DNA from: Sphingopyxis sp. LC363
GTDB lineage: Bacteria > Pseudomonadota > Alphaproteobacteria > Sphingomonadales > Sphingomonadaceae
Direction: 5' to 3'
DNA: 64,000 nt
NCBI RefSeq assembly: GCF_000756385.1
Contig: NZ_JNFC01000003.1
Location: forward strand, 39,356 to 103,355
A program made the translations under genes and the position numbers. Below, one piece after another: positions 28,343 to 35,619 of this stretch (the stretch's first letter is position 1; each line of letters begins with the position of its first letter). Below the pieces are notes generated by a model, which saw nothing but the letters and a program-made list of their open reading frames with translations, had not been told where the DNA came from and searched no databases.

Positions 28343-30436
28343 TCAGAATGTCCCGCGCACCGAAAAGACGAAGATCGGCCCGATCAGCCGGTCGCGCTGC
28401 TCGATGAAGGAAACCGGGCTGCCGCCGCGCACGCCGGTATAGACGATGCGGTCGCGTTTCGACCGGGCGTTCACCATGTTGGAGATCTGGGCGCGAACGG
28501 TGAGGCCGAACACGTCCTTGTTCTCGACGAACAGCGACGCCCATATGGGCCCTTCCCAGACCTTGTCGGTCTGGTTGCGGCGGTAATTGGGCTGGTAATG
28601 CGAATATTCCAGGTCGCCGCCCCACGCCCAGTCGCTCGCGGGAATATCGTGGCGCAGGCCCAGCTCGACTACGGTGTCGGTGAAACCGCTCCACTGCCGC
28701 TTCTCGCCGGTGAAGGGATCGCGCAGCGAGCTTTTCTGCAGCAGCAGACGCGTGTTGAGCCGCACCCCCTTCAGCCCCGCCGGGTCGAGATTGATCGTCG
28801 ATGTCCAGTCGATCGCACCCGCCTTGGCCTTCGCGATATTGCCGACCGCCTCACCCGTCTCGCCGATCGGGATCACGTCGACGCGATCCTCGACGTCGCG
28901 GTAGATGAAGATCAGCTTGGTCGACCCCCAAGGGCCCAGCTTTTTGTTGATCTCGCCCTCATAGGTCCAGTCCTGCTGGGGACGCAGGTCGTTGTTGCTC
29001 GCATTCTGGTTGCCGTCGTTGAGGAAGGCGCGCGCGAGAAAATCATAGAAGGAGAGCTGTAGCACCCGCCGCCGGAGCTTCACCGATATGTCGAAATCGG
29101 CCGATGGCGCCCAAGCGAGCGAAATCGACCCCTTGGGCCGGAAGAAGCTGCGCGTGAGGCCATTCACGCCCGTCTGGGTGATCGTCGAATGCTCGGCGCC
29201 CGCGATGATCTGGAAATTGAGCTTGTCGGTGAGCTTGCGCCCGAAGCTCAAAAGCCCTTCGTAGCGATCCTCGCTCACCCCGCCGGTGCCGCCTTCGAAC
29301 GGAATGTCGACGAAGTCGCCCGAGGGACCCAGCACCGCGAGCGACGCGACATTGTCGAGCGTGTTGAACGCCGCCTCGCCCGACAGTTGCCAGTCGCCGC
29401 CGAACATCTTCCACTGATATTCGCCGCGCCCGATCGTCTCGCCAAGGTCGCCGGTCTGCATGAAGCGGTCGCCCGTCGCGATGCCGCCGTCGGGCGTTGT
29501 CACGATTTCCTGTGAATAGGGTTCGTGGCTGAAGCGCCTCAGCCCGATCAGTTTCAACTTCCCCGGCCCGAGCCCGAACTGATAATCGCCGCCGATCTCG
29601 TAATTCCAGCTGTCGGCCTTTTCGCGCACGGTGCGGATGCGGTCGGGCAGCCCGGGACCGGTGCGCACGCCATCCTCGTAATAGCGGTCGTATTTGCGCT
29701 GATAATGGCCGCCAAGATTGGCGACGGTGTCGCCCGCCGGATCCCATGTGATGCGCCCCGACAGCTTCGGCGTGTCAAAATGGGTGTGCCAGATGTCCTT
29801 GCGCCGTTCGATGATATTGCCCGCGCCGTCATAGATCAAAGTCGGGCCGCCCGCGCCGCTGCGCGCCGAATCGTCGTTGTTGAGCGAGGCCTCATATTCG
29901 ATCTCGCCCGACCGCCCGCGCACCGACACGTCGGCGCGCGTGAACAGCGGGTCGGTGTAATGCGGCCGGAACTGCGGCTTCCACGAAAATTGCCCCGAAA
30001 TGCCGTCGGCGCGATAGACGATATTGGCGACCTGTCCCGACAGTCCGGGGATGTCGAGCGTCGCGCCGTCGACGATCTCGATCCGCTCGACATTGCCGCC
30101 GGGGATACGCGACAGCTGCGTATACATGTCGTCGGCCTTGTTCGACGGCCGCTTGCCGTTGAACAGCACATTGCCCGTCGCCTGCCCCAGCCCGCGCAGC
30201 TCCTCGCTGTCGCGGATCTGGAACCCCGGCACCTGGATCAGCATGTCATAGGCGTTGACGGGCGCGTAGCGCGCGAAGTCGGCGGGAGTATAGACCTGCC
30301 GCGCCGGGGTGGTCGCGGTGGGTGCGACCTCGGTCGCGGCGGGCGGCGGCGTATCGCCGCTCGGCACGGGCGTTCCCTGCGCGAGCGCCGGGTTGGAAAG
30401 CGCGGTGGCGATCGCCGCGAAGCTGGTCCATCGCAT
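28343..30436 (-). CDS. TonB-receptor-like outer membrane protein
   Basis: A 697-residue outer membrane protein with a signal peptide (ATALSNPALAQ, about residue 20), a Pro/Thr linker, and a plug-like domain (about 50-150: YDMLIQVPGFQIRD, NVLFNGKRPSNK, IPGGNVERIEIVDGAT), followed by a beta-barrel ending in an aromatic residue (FSVRGTF). The plug lacks the canonical TonB box I would expect after the signal, so TonB dependence is uncertain. ATG 30436 overlaps the stop of the repeat protein by one base (TGATG). The receptor is therefore coupled to the BlaI/M56 module, which suggests it is an output of, or a component in, that signalling pathway. Ligand unknown. Confidence 0.85.
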   Translation of the reverse strand: MRWTSFAAIATALSNPALAQGTPVPSGDTPPPAATEVAPTATTPARQVYTPADFARYAPVNAYDMLIQVPGFQIRDSEELRGLGQATGNVLFNGKRPSNKADDMYTQLSRIPGGNVERIEIVDGATLDIPGLSGQVANIVYRADGISGQFSWKPQFRPHYTDPLFTRADVSVRGRSGEIEYEASLNNDDSARSGAGGPTLIYDGAGNIIERRKDIWHTHFDTPKLSGRITWDPAGDTVANLGGHYQRKYDRYYEDGVRTGPGLPDRIRTVREKADSWNYEIGGDYQFGLGPGKLKLIGLRRFSHEPYSQEIVTTPDGGIATGDRFMQTGDLGETIGRGEYQWKMFGGDWQLSGEAAFNTLDNVASLAVLGPSGDFVDIPFEGGTGGVSEDRYEGLLSFGRKLTDKLNFQIIAGAEHSTITQTGVNGLTRSFFRPKGSISLAWAPSADFDISVKLRRRVLQLSFYDFLARAFLNDGNQNASNNDLRPQQDWTYEGEINKKLGPWGSTKLIFIYRDVEDRVDVIPIGETGEAVGNIAKAKAGAIDWTSTINLDPAGLKGVRLNTRLLLQKSSLRDPFTGEKRQWSGFTDTVVELGLRHDIPASDWAWGGDLEYSHYQPNYRRNQTDKVWEGPIWASLFVENKDVFGLTVRAQISNMVNARSKRDRIVYTGVRGGSPVSFIEQRDRLIGPIFVFSVRGTF

Positions 30437-31182
30437 CACTTGGCTTTTCCCCCCGCCGCGCGGTTCATCGCCTGCGCATATTCGCCCGTCACGCCCATCG
30501 CCTTCATGCCGACGACCTCGTCGGCGCTCAATTTCCGGTATCCCGCAGCGGCGAGCCCGCGCACATAGGCGCCGTCGACGCCGAGCGCCTTGCAGGCGAT
30601 CGCATCCTCGACGTCGGTCAACACGAGCGCCTCGGACTTCAGGTCGCGCACATATTCGGGCCGCACCTCGAGCGCGGCGGCGGCGATCAGGTCGTCGGCA
30701 TCCTTGGGCCGCACCCCCTCGCGCGTCAGCCCGTCGGCCAGCTCGATCGACGCGTCGACGAGAAGCATCGCGAGCAGCGACGAACGCTGGTCGGGCGCGA
30801 GGCCGCGCTCGCCGAGCGCCCTTTCGAACGAGGGAGCGGAGGTAAAGCGGCACGCGCCTTGCCCTTCGAAGGCTCCTGTCAGTGTGCCGGTGCACGACAG
30901 CGTGCCCGCGTCGTGCGCGATCTGAAAGCTGACGGGTCCGGGTGTCTTGCGGCGCAGCGCCGCTTCGGCACCCGCGAAGTAACGGCGCGATCCGTCGAAA
31001 CTCTGATCGCTGCTCGACTGCCGGTGCTGGATGCGGATGCGCGGCGCGCTCTTCTTCCCGCTCGCGGGCTCGGCGATCCAGCGCACGTCGGTCAGCACCA
31101 GCGGATCGGCGGCGGCGGTCGGCGCCGAACAGGCGAGGATCGACAGCAGCGCGGTGCCGCCAGCAAAAAACAGGGCCTTCAT
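30436..31182 (-). CDS. Secreted protein with repeats shared with the M56 sensor
   Basis: A 248-residue exported protein of unknown function. The leader (ALLSILACSAPTAAA) contains LLSILAC, so it could be a lipoprotein or a normally cleaved protein. Residues about 20-150 form a unique domain with two Cys near 96-112. Residues about 160-245 contain three ~28-residue helical repeats with the pattern DADDLI..KA.GV...YVR.L...G, the same as the repeats at the end of the M56 peptidase upstream. ATG 31182 has GGAGG upstream; it follows the M56 gene by about 115 bases and is coupled to the outer membrane protein. Shared repeats suggest the two proteins bind each other or the same ligand in the periplasm. 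Confidence 0.75.
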   Translation of the reverse strand: MKALFFAGGTALLSILACSAPTAAADPLVLTDVRWIAEPASGKKSAPRIRIQHRQSSSDQSFDGSRRYFAGAEAALRRKTPGPVSFQIAHDAGTLSCTGTLTGAFEGQGACRFTSAPSFERALGERGLAPDQRSSLLAMLLVDASIELADGLTREGVRPKDADDLIAAAALEVRPEYVRDLKSEALVLTDVEDAIACKALGVDGAYVRGLAAAGYRKLSADEVVGMKAMGVTGEYAQAMNRAAGGKAK

Positions 31183-31296
31183 ATGGTGCACTCCTCCCTC
31201 CGTGCGCCAGGCGAGCGCCATCGCTCGCCGCCGCAGCGGCGTTTTTCAAACAAGGTTTCGATCAATCGTCGGTGCGTCCGGATGAACGTCCGGGCG

Positions 31297-33021
31297 TCAG
31301 TCGTCGGGCGCCCTCGGCGGCGCCGGCGGCTCGGGGGTCGCCGGTATTTCAATCCGGGCGGTGCGGCCATCGGCGCGGCGCGCCTCGATCACGCCGCGTT
31401 CCATGTCGAGGATCGCGACATCGCCGCCGCGCACCGCCTTCGTGACCGGCCGCGACTTCGCGGGGGAGCGCGATTTCGCCGCGGGCCGGAATGCGCCGAT
31501 CGCTCGCAATTCGATCGCATCGTCGGCGTCGCGCATCCTGACACCCGACCGCTGCATCTCGGTGACGAAATCGCAGTCGACCCCCATTGCCTTCAGCGCA
31601 ATCAGATCGTCGATACCCACATCCGGGAAATGCGAGCGCATGTCGCGGGCGAAGGCCGCATCGATGCCGACGTGGCGTGCGCCCACCAGATCGTCAAACC
31701 CGGCGCCGGGGATGATGGCGCGCATCTGCCGGATATAGGCGGGATCGATCCCGCTTGCCTTGGCCGAGATGATGTCGTCGGCATCCATCGACCCGCCATT
31801 CTCGCGCAGTTTCTCGACATATTCGGGGGTCACGCCGACCGCGCGCATCCCGACGAGCTGTTCGGCGGTCAGTGGCTTCGACGTGGCTGTCGCGGCCCCA
31901 TCGACCTCAGCGTTGCTTGCAACCGCAGCCGCCCGCGACGTCACGCTTGCCTTTGTTGTGGTGGAGGCGGCGACAGTGTGGACTTCCGCCGCCGCCTCGG
32001 GCTTCGCCGTCGCCGAAAAGGCGGCGAGCGGCGCGGTGACGCCGGCGAGCAGCACGAGGCTCATCAGCATCCAGCTTGCGCTCGCCGGGCCGCGCCGCAG
32101 GCTGCCGTCGAGCACGCGGGTGATGCGGCGTTTCAGGCTGTCCTTGCCCGGCGCGACGCCGTGCGCGGCGAGCAGCGCGCCCTGATTGTCGTGGCGCGCC
32201 GCGCCGACCAGCAGCGTCGCATAGTCGGGGCCGTCGATGTCTGCCATCAGCACCGCGTCGTCGGCCGCTTCCTCGCGCAATTGATGGCTTTCACGCGCCA
32301 GCACCCACACCAGAGGATTGAACCAGAAGACCGCGCAGGCGACCCGCGCACCGAGCAATTTCGCCCAGTCGAGCCGCGCGACATGCGCCAGTTCATGCGC
32401 GATGATCGCCTCGGCTTCACCCGAAGCCGCGACGGCCTTCGGGCTCAGCACGATCGTCGGGCGCAGCACGCCCCAGCTGATCGGCGAACGCAGCTCCTTG
32501 CTCACCAAAAGCGCGGTGCCATGCTTGAACCCCATGCGCCGCTGCGCCTCGGCGAGCGCCGATAGCCACGAACGTTCGACCAATATTTCGGCGCGCCCGC
32601 GCATCGCGAACAGCCGCACGACCGCCAGCGCCATCACTCCGCACAGCAGGACGAGCGGGACAAGATAGAGAAAGGGGGCAAGGTCGCTCCAGTCGACAAC
32701 GATCGGCGTCGATCCGGCCCCATCCACCACGACAGGGACCGGGGCCGTGGCGACGGCCGGATCGACCGCCGACCCCCCGGTTGCCTGTGTTTCGAGGGCG
32801 AGCGAGGCTGGCGCCGCGAACCAGTTCGCGGGAAGCGGCGCCCATTGCGGCAACAGCAGGATCGCGGCGGGCAGCGCGAGCAGCGCGGCAAGCCCTGCAT
32901 GCGCGATCATCGACCGCTCGCCCGCCGAACGCGCCCGCGCGAGGCGGAGCAACGCCAGCGTCAGTGCCGCAATGACGGCGGATTTCCAGGCGAGGCCCAG
33001 CAACATGGCGGTGGTCAGCAT
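31297..33021 (-). CDS. BlaR1-like M56 membrane peptidase with C-terminal repeats
   Basis: A 574-residue integral membrane metallopeptidase. Helices at the N-terminus (about 5-60 and 115-140), a zinc motif HELAH at 209-213 with a downstream Glu (about 250) in LREEAADDAV, another helix at about 317-335, then a low-complexity linker and four and a half ~28-residue repeats (about 384-511, for example LTAEQLVGMRAVGVTPEYV), and a short C-terminal domain. BlaR1/MecR1 relatives sense an external signal and cause BlaI cleavage. Here a penicillin-binding sensor domain is absent and the repeats occupy that place. ATG 33021 overlaps the blaI stop (TGATG). Confidence 0.92.
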   Translation of the reverse strand: MLTTAMLLGLAWKSAVIAALTLALLRLARARSAGERSMIAHAGLAALLALPAAILLLPQWAPLPANWFAAPASLALETQATGGSAVDPAVATAPVPVVVDGAGSTPIVVDWSDLAPFLYLVPLVLLCGVMALAVVRLFAMRGRAEILVERSWLSALAEAQRRMGFKHGTALLVSKELRSPISWGVLRPTIVLSPKAVAASGEAEAIIAHELAHVARLDWAKLLGARVACAVFWFNPLVWVLARESHQLREEAADDAVLMADIDGPDYATLLVGAARHDNQGALLAAHGVAPGKDSLKRRITRVLDGSLRRGPASASWMLMSLVLLAGVTAPLAAFSATAKPEAAAEVHTVAASTTTKASVTSRAAAVASNAEVDGAATATSKPLTAEQLVGMRAVGVTPEYVEKLRENGGSMDADDIISAKASGIDPAYIRQMRAIIPGAGFDDLVGARHVGIDAAFARDMRSHFPDVGIDDLIALKAMGVDCDFVTEMQRSGVRMRDADDAIELRAIGAFRPAAKSRSPAKSRPVTKAVRGGDVAILDMERGVIEARRADGRTARIEIPATPEPPAPPRAPDD

Positions 33022-33395
33022 CACCCTCTCCCTTCGCGTGCCTTGGCGATCATCTTTTCGAGCTCGTCGAGTTCGTCGCCCGTCATCTCGTCCTGCATCC
33101 CGAGCAGCGCTGCCGCGGCGCTCGTCGCCGATCCGTTGAAGAAGACGCGCACGACCTGGCTCAGCGCCGACTTGCGCGCGGTCTTGTCCGACACGCTCGG
33201 CGCATAGACAAAGCCGCGCTCCGACCCTTCGCGTGCGACGAAGCCTTTGGTCTCGAGCCGCTTCAGCATCGCGCGGATCGCCGAACCCGACAGCGGGTCG
33301 GCGAGCGCGTCGCCGATCTCGGTGACCGTAGACGCGCCGCGCTCGTACAATATGTCGACGATTTCGCGTTCCCGCGGGGGCAGACTGGACAGCAT
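33021..33395 (-). CDS. blaI: BlaI/MecI-family transcriptional repressor
   Basis: A 124-residue penicillinase-repressor-type winged-helix protein: LPPREREIVDILYERGASTVTEIGDAL, then the recognition helix region and KGFVAREGSERGFVYAP wing, and a C-terminal dimer region. I start at ATG 33395 because GAGG lies eight bases upstream; a GTG at 33404 is also in frame. Two perfect BlaI-type dyads sit directly upstream at 33412-33441, so autorepression is very likely. It is the first gene of the operon continuing with M56 peptidase, repeat protein and outer membrane protein. The target need not be beta-lactam resistance, as no beta-lactamase gene is present in the window. Confidence 0.93.
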   Translation of the reverse strand: MLSSLPPREREIVDILYERGASTVTEIGDALADPLSGSAIRAMLKRLETKGFVAREGSERGFVYAPSVSDKTARKSALSQVVRVFFNGSATSAAAALLGMQDEMTGDELDELEKMIAKAREGRG

Positions 33396-33411
33396 TCGAA
33401 TCACCTCATGC

Positions 33412-33441
33412 GCTACATTTGTAGCGTGCTACATTTGTAGC
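33412..33441. promoter_or_regulatory. Two tandem perfect BlaI operators
   Basis: GCTACATTTGTAGC occurs at 33412-33425 and again at 33428-33441. Each copy is a perfect 14-base palindrome containing the TACA-N2-TGTA core known for BlaI/MecI repressors. They are two bases apart, placing the centres 16 bases apart, just upstream of the blaI start. Confidence 0.9.
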
Positions 33442-33542
33442 GCGTGCTTGGCAAGGGGTTTTATTCGAATAATACACATCGTTCGTCGAACGATTGTCGC
33501 GGGCGGGGGCGCAGGCATAACGACACGCCCGCGCGCTCCCCC

Positions 33543-33579
33543 AAAAAGAAAGAGCCCGGCGGATCGCTCCGCCGGGCTC
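33543..33579 (-). terminator. Rho-independent terminator for the BI-1 family gene
   Basis: GAGCCCGGCGGA and TCCGCCGGGCTC form a perfect 12-base stem with a four-base loop (33552-33579). On the minus strand it is followed by TTTCTTTTT. It lies 27 bases after the stop of the gene at 33606-34334. Confidence 0.92.
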
Positions 33580-33605
33580 GTTGATGTCGTCCGTGTCCGG
33601 TCCGC

Positions 33606-34334
33606 TTATTCGCGGCTGCCGAGCAGGTTGAGCAGGAAGGTGAACATGTTGACGAAGTCGAGGTAGAGCGTCAGCGCGCCCATCACCACCGACTTGCCGA
33701 CGAAGTCGGTCCCGCGGACATAGAAATACATGCTCTTGATCTTCTGCGTGTCATAGGCGGTGAGGCCCGCGAAGAGCAGCACGCCGATGACGCTGATCGC
33801 GAGGCTGAGCGCGCTCGACTGCACGAACATGTTGATCAGCATCGCGACGAGGATGCCGACGACGCCCATGATCAGGAAGGTGCCGAAGCCCGACAGATCC
33901 TTCTTGGTCGTATAGCCGTAGAGGCTGAGACCGAGGAAGGCCGCCGCGGTCGCGAAGAAGGTCGTCGCGATCGAGGTCGCGGTAAAGGCGAGGAAGATCG
34001 TCGACATCGACAGACCCATCACCGCGGCATAGACCCAGAACAGCGCCTGTGCGGCGCCGGTCGAGAGCTTGTTGATGCCAAAGCTCAGCACCAGCACGAA
34101 GGCCAGCGGCGCGAGCATCACCACCCACATCAGCGGGCTGCCGATCATCGAGGCGGTAAAGCCGCTGTTGAACGCAAGCATTGCGACGATGCCGGTCAGC
34201 AGCACGCCAGAGCCCATATAATTGTAAACCGACAGCATGTACGACCGCAGACCGGCATCGACGGCCTGGTCCATTGCGTTCGCGCCGGCGCCGAAACCGG
34301 AAGCCGCCATATTGGGGTCGTTCCAATTCGCCAT
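33606..34334 (-). CDS. Bax inhibitor-1/YccA family membrane protein
   Basis: A 242-residue inner membrane protein with about seven hydrophobic helices and the BI-1 pattern: MGLSMSTIFLAFTATSIATTFF in the middle and the conserved GLTAYDTQKIKSMY with the pH-sensing Asp region near the C-terminus. Bacterial homologues (YbhL, YccA) modulate membrane protein turnover by FtsH or act as calcium-leak channels; which applies here is unknown. The ATG follows GGAGATGAAAA, and a strong terminator ends the unit, so it is probably monocistronic. Confidence 0.93.
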   Translation of the reverse strand: MANWNDPNMAASGFGAGANAMDQAVDAGLRSYMLSVYNYMGSGVLLTGIVAMLAFNSGFTASMIGSPLMWVVMLAPLAFVLVLSFGINKLSTGAAQALFWVYAAVMGLSMSTIFLAFTATSIATTFFATAAAFLGLSLYGYTTKKDLSGFGTFLIMGVVGILVAMLINMFVQSSALSLAISVIGVLLFAGLTAYDTQKIKSMYFYVRGTDFVGKSVVMGALTLYLDFVNMFTFLLNLLGSRE

Positions 34335-34500
34335 TTTTCATCTCCATAACTGGCCAGCCCATACCGGCCGTATCGACAATATCGGGGGTTTGCCCGCGCG
34401 TTTCAAGCGAAACCGGACATCAGCAATATTCCAGCAATATTATTGTCCCGTGTGCAAACAGGGGTCGCGGCGCGGAACATCGCCGCTTATGCTCACCGGC

Positions 34501-35115
34501 ATGTCCACGCACCGCCTGTTCGTCGCGCTGCGCCCGCCGCGCGCCATCCGCGAAATGCTGATTTCCGCGATGCACGGCGTCTCGGGCGCGCGCTGGCAAA
34601 GCGAGGAGCAACTTCACCTGACCCTGCGCTTCATCGGCGAGGTCGATCGCCACCGCGCAGAAGATATCGCGGCGGCGCTCGGCGCAATTTACGCGCCCGC
34701 CGTCACGGCGCGGATCGCCGGCGTCGACCTGTTCGAACGGCAGGGGCGGCCGCATATGCTGTGGGCGGGAGTCGAGCCGCACGAGCCGCTTGGCGCGCTG
34801 CACCGCAAGGTCGACCAATTGCTCGCGCGCGTCGGGGTCGCACCCGAAACGCGCGCCTTCTTGCCGCACATCACACTGGCGCGGCTGAACCGCGGATCGG
34901 GACCGGTCGCACCCTTTCTTGCGCTCAACAGCGACCTTGCGAGCCCGCCGTTCGAATTCGGCCATGTCACGCTCTATGAAAGCGAGATGGGACATGGCGG
35001 CTCGCGCTACCATCCGGTGGCGCGTTACCCCTTGGCCGAAAATTCGGCGACAAGCGCCGACGCGATCGCTTCGACGTCGTCCCACGTCGACGCGAAGCCG
35101 TCGTCCTTGCCATAA
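34501..35115 (+). CDS. thpR: RNA 2',3'-cyclic phosphodiesterase (ThpR)
   Basis: A 2H-phosphoesterase that opens 2',3'-cyclic phosphates on RNA. The two catalytic HxT motifs are LHLTLRFIGE (His about 39) and FLPHITLAR (His about 123). The recognisable domain ends near residue 180; the final ~25 residues (ENSATSADAIAS...) have no family character and come from sequence that is antisense to the end of the neighbouring phosphatase gene, with a 91-base overlap of the two 3' ends. ATG 34501 starts MSTHRLFVALRPP; ATG 34489 is an alternative. Confidence 0.9.
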   Translation: MSTHRLFVALRPPRAIREMLISAMHGVSGARWQSEEQLHLTLRFIGEVDRHRAEDIAAALGAIYAPAVTARIAGVDLFERQGRPHMLWAGVEPHEPLGALHRKVDQLLARVGVAPETRAFLPHITLARLNRGSGPVAPFLALNSDLASPPFEFGHVTLYESEMGHGGSRYHPVARYPLAENSATSADAIASTSSHVDAKPSSLP

Positions 35116-35513
35116 TAGGGGTCGGTCACGCCCTGCCCTTTGCGGCCGGGGAGGAGGTCGAGCATCAGCATGAGGTCCGCCGTCGCACCGGCGGGGCGGA
35201 TCGCCCGCGCATCGCGCAGGTTCGTTTCGTCGGCAGCGAGGATCAGGTCGAAATCGTAAAAATCGTCGGGCGACAATTGGCGCGCGCGCAGCGCCGGAAT
35301 GTCGATGCCGCGGCGGCGAGCCTCGGCCTGCGCGCGGCGGTCGGGGGCGTGGCCGACGTGCCAGTCTCCGGTGCCCGCCGAATCGAGCTTGGCGTCGATG
35401 CCGGCGCGCGCGAAGGCGGCGCGTGCCGCGCCTTCGGCGAGCGGCGAGCGGCAGATGTTGCCGAGGCAGAGGAAGAGGATCGCGGGTTTCGCAATTTCAC
35501 CATCTTCACGCAT
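35025..35513 (-). CDS. Low-molecular-weight protein tyrosine phosphatase
   Basis: A 162-residue cytoplasmic phosphatase. The P-loop CLGNICRS (Cys about 16, Arg about 22) near the N-terminus and the general-acid loop DPYYG (Asp about 131) are both intact. GGAGG lies ten bases before ATG 35513. Its 3' end overlaps thpR on the opposite strand by 91 bases. In other bacteria such enzymes counter tyrosine kinases of exopolysaccharide export; no kinase is seen here. Confidence 0.93.
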   Translation of the reverse strand: MREDGEIAKPAILFLCLGNICRSPLAEGAARAAFARAGIDAKLDSAGTGDWHVGHAPDRRAQAEARRRGIDIPALRARQLSPDDFYDFDLILAADETNLRDARAIRPAGATADLMLMLDLLPGRKGQGVTDPYYGKDDGFASTWDDVEAIASALVAEFSAKG

Positions 35514-35533
35514 ATTCGATTTGCCTCCGTATA

Positions 35534-35555
35534 AAGTTGAACCGACTTTCAACTT
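35534..35555. promoter_or_regulatory. Perfect operator-like palindrome between phosphatase and MFS genes
   Basis: AAGTTGAA and TTCAACTT flank the six bases CCGACT, giving perfect 8-base arms in the divergent gap. This is the size and form of a site for a dimeric repressor such as TetR. It lies about 65 bases upstream of the MFS start and about 20 upstream of the phosphatase start. No regulator gene adjoins it. Confidence 0.6.
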
Positions 35556-35619
35556 GCGCCCGCGTCCGGCTCTGCTAGCCATGGGCCGCAACGATAAGGA
35601 ATGAGGGAGAGGGTTGCCA

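Noticed and set aside
27378..33441. Beta-lactam resistance locus
   Set aside because: BlaI and an M56 protein are present, but there is no beta-lactamase or PBP2a gene and no penicillin-binding domain on the M56 protein.
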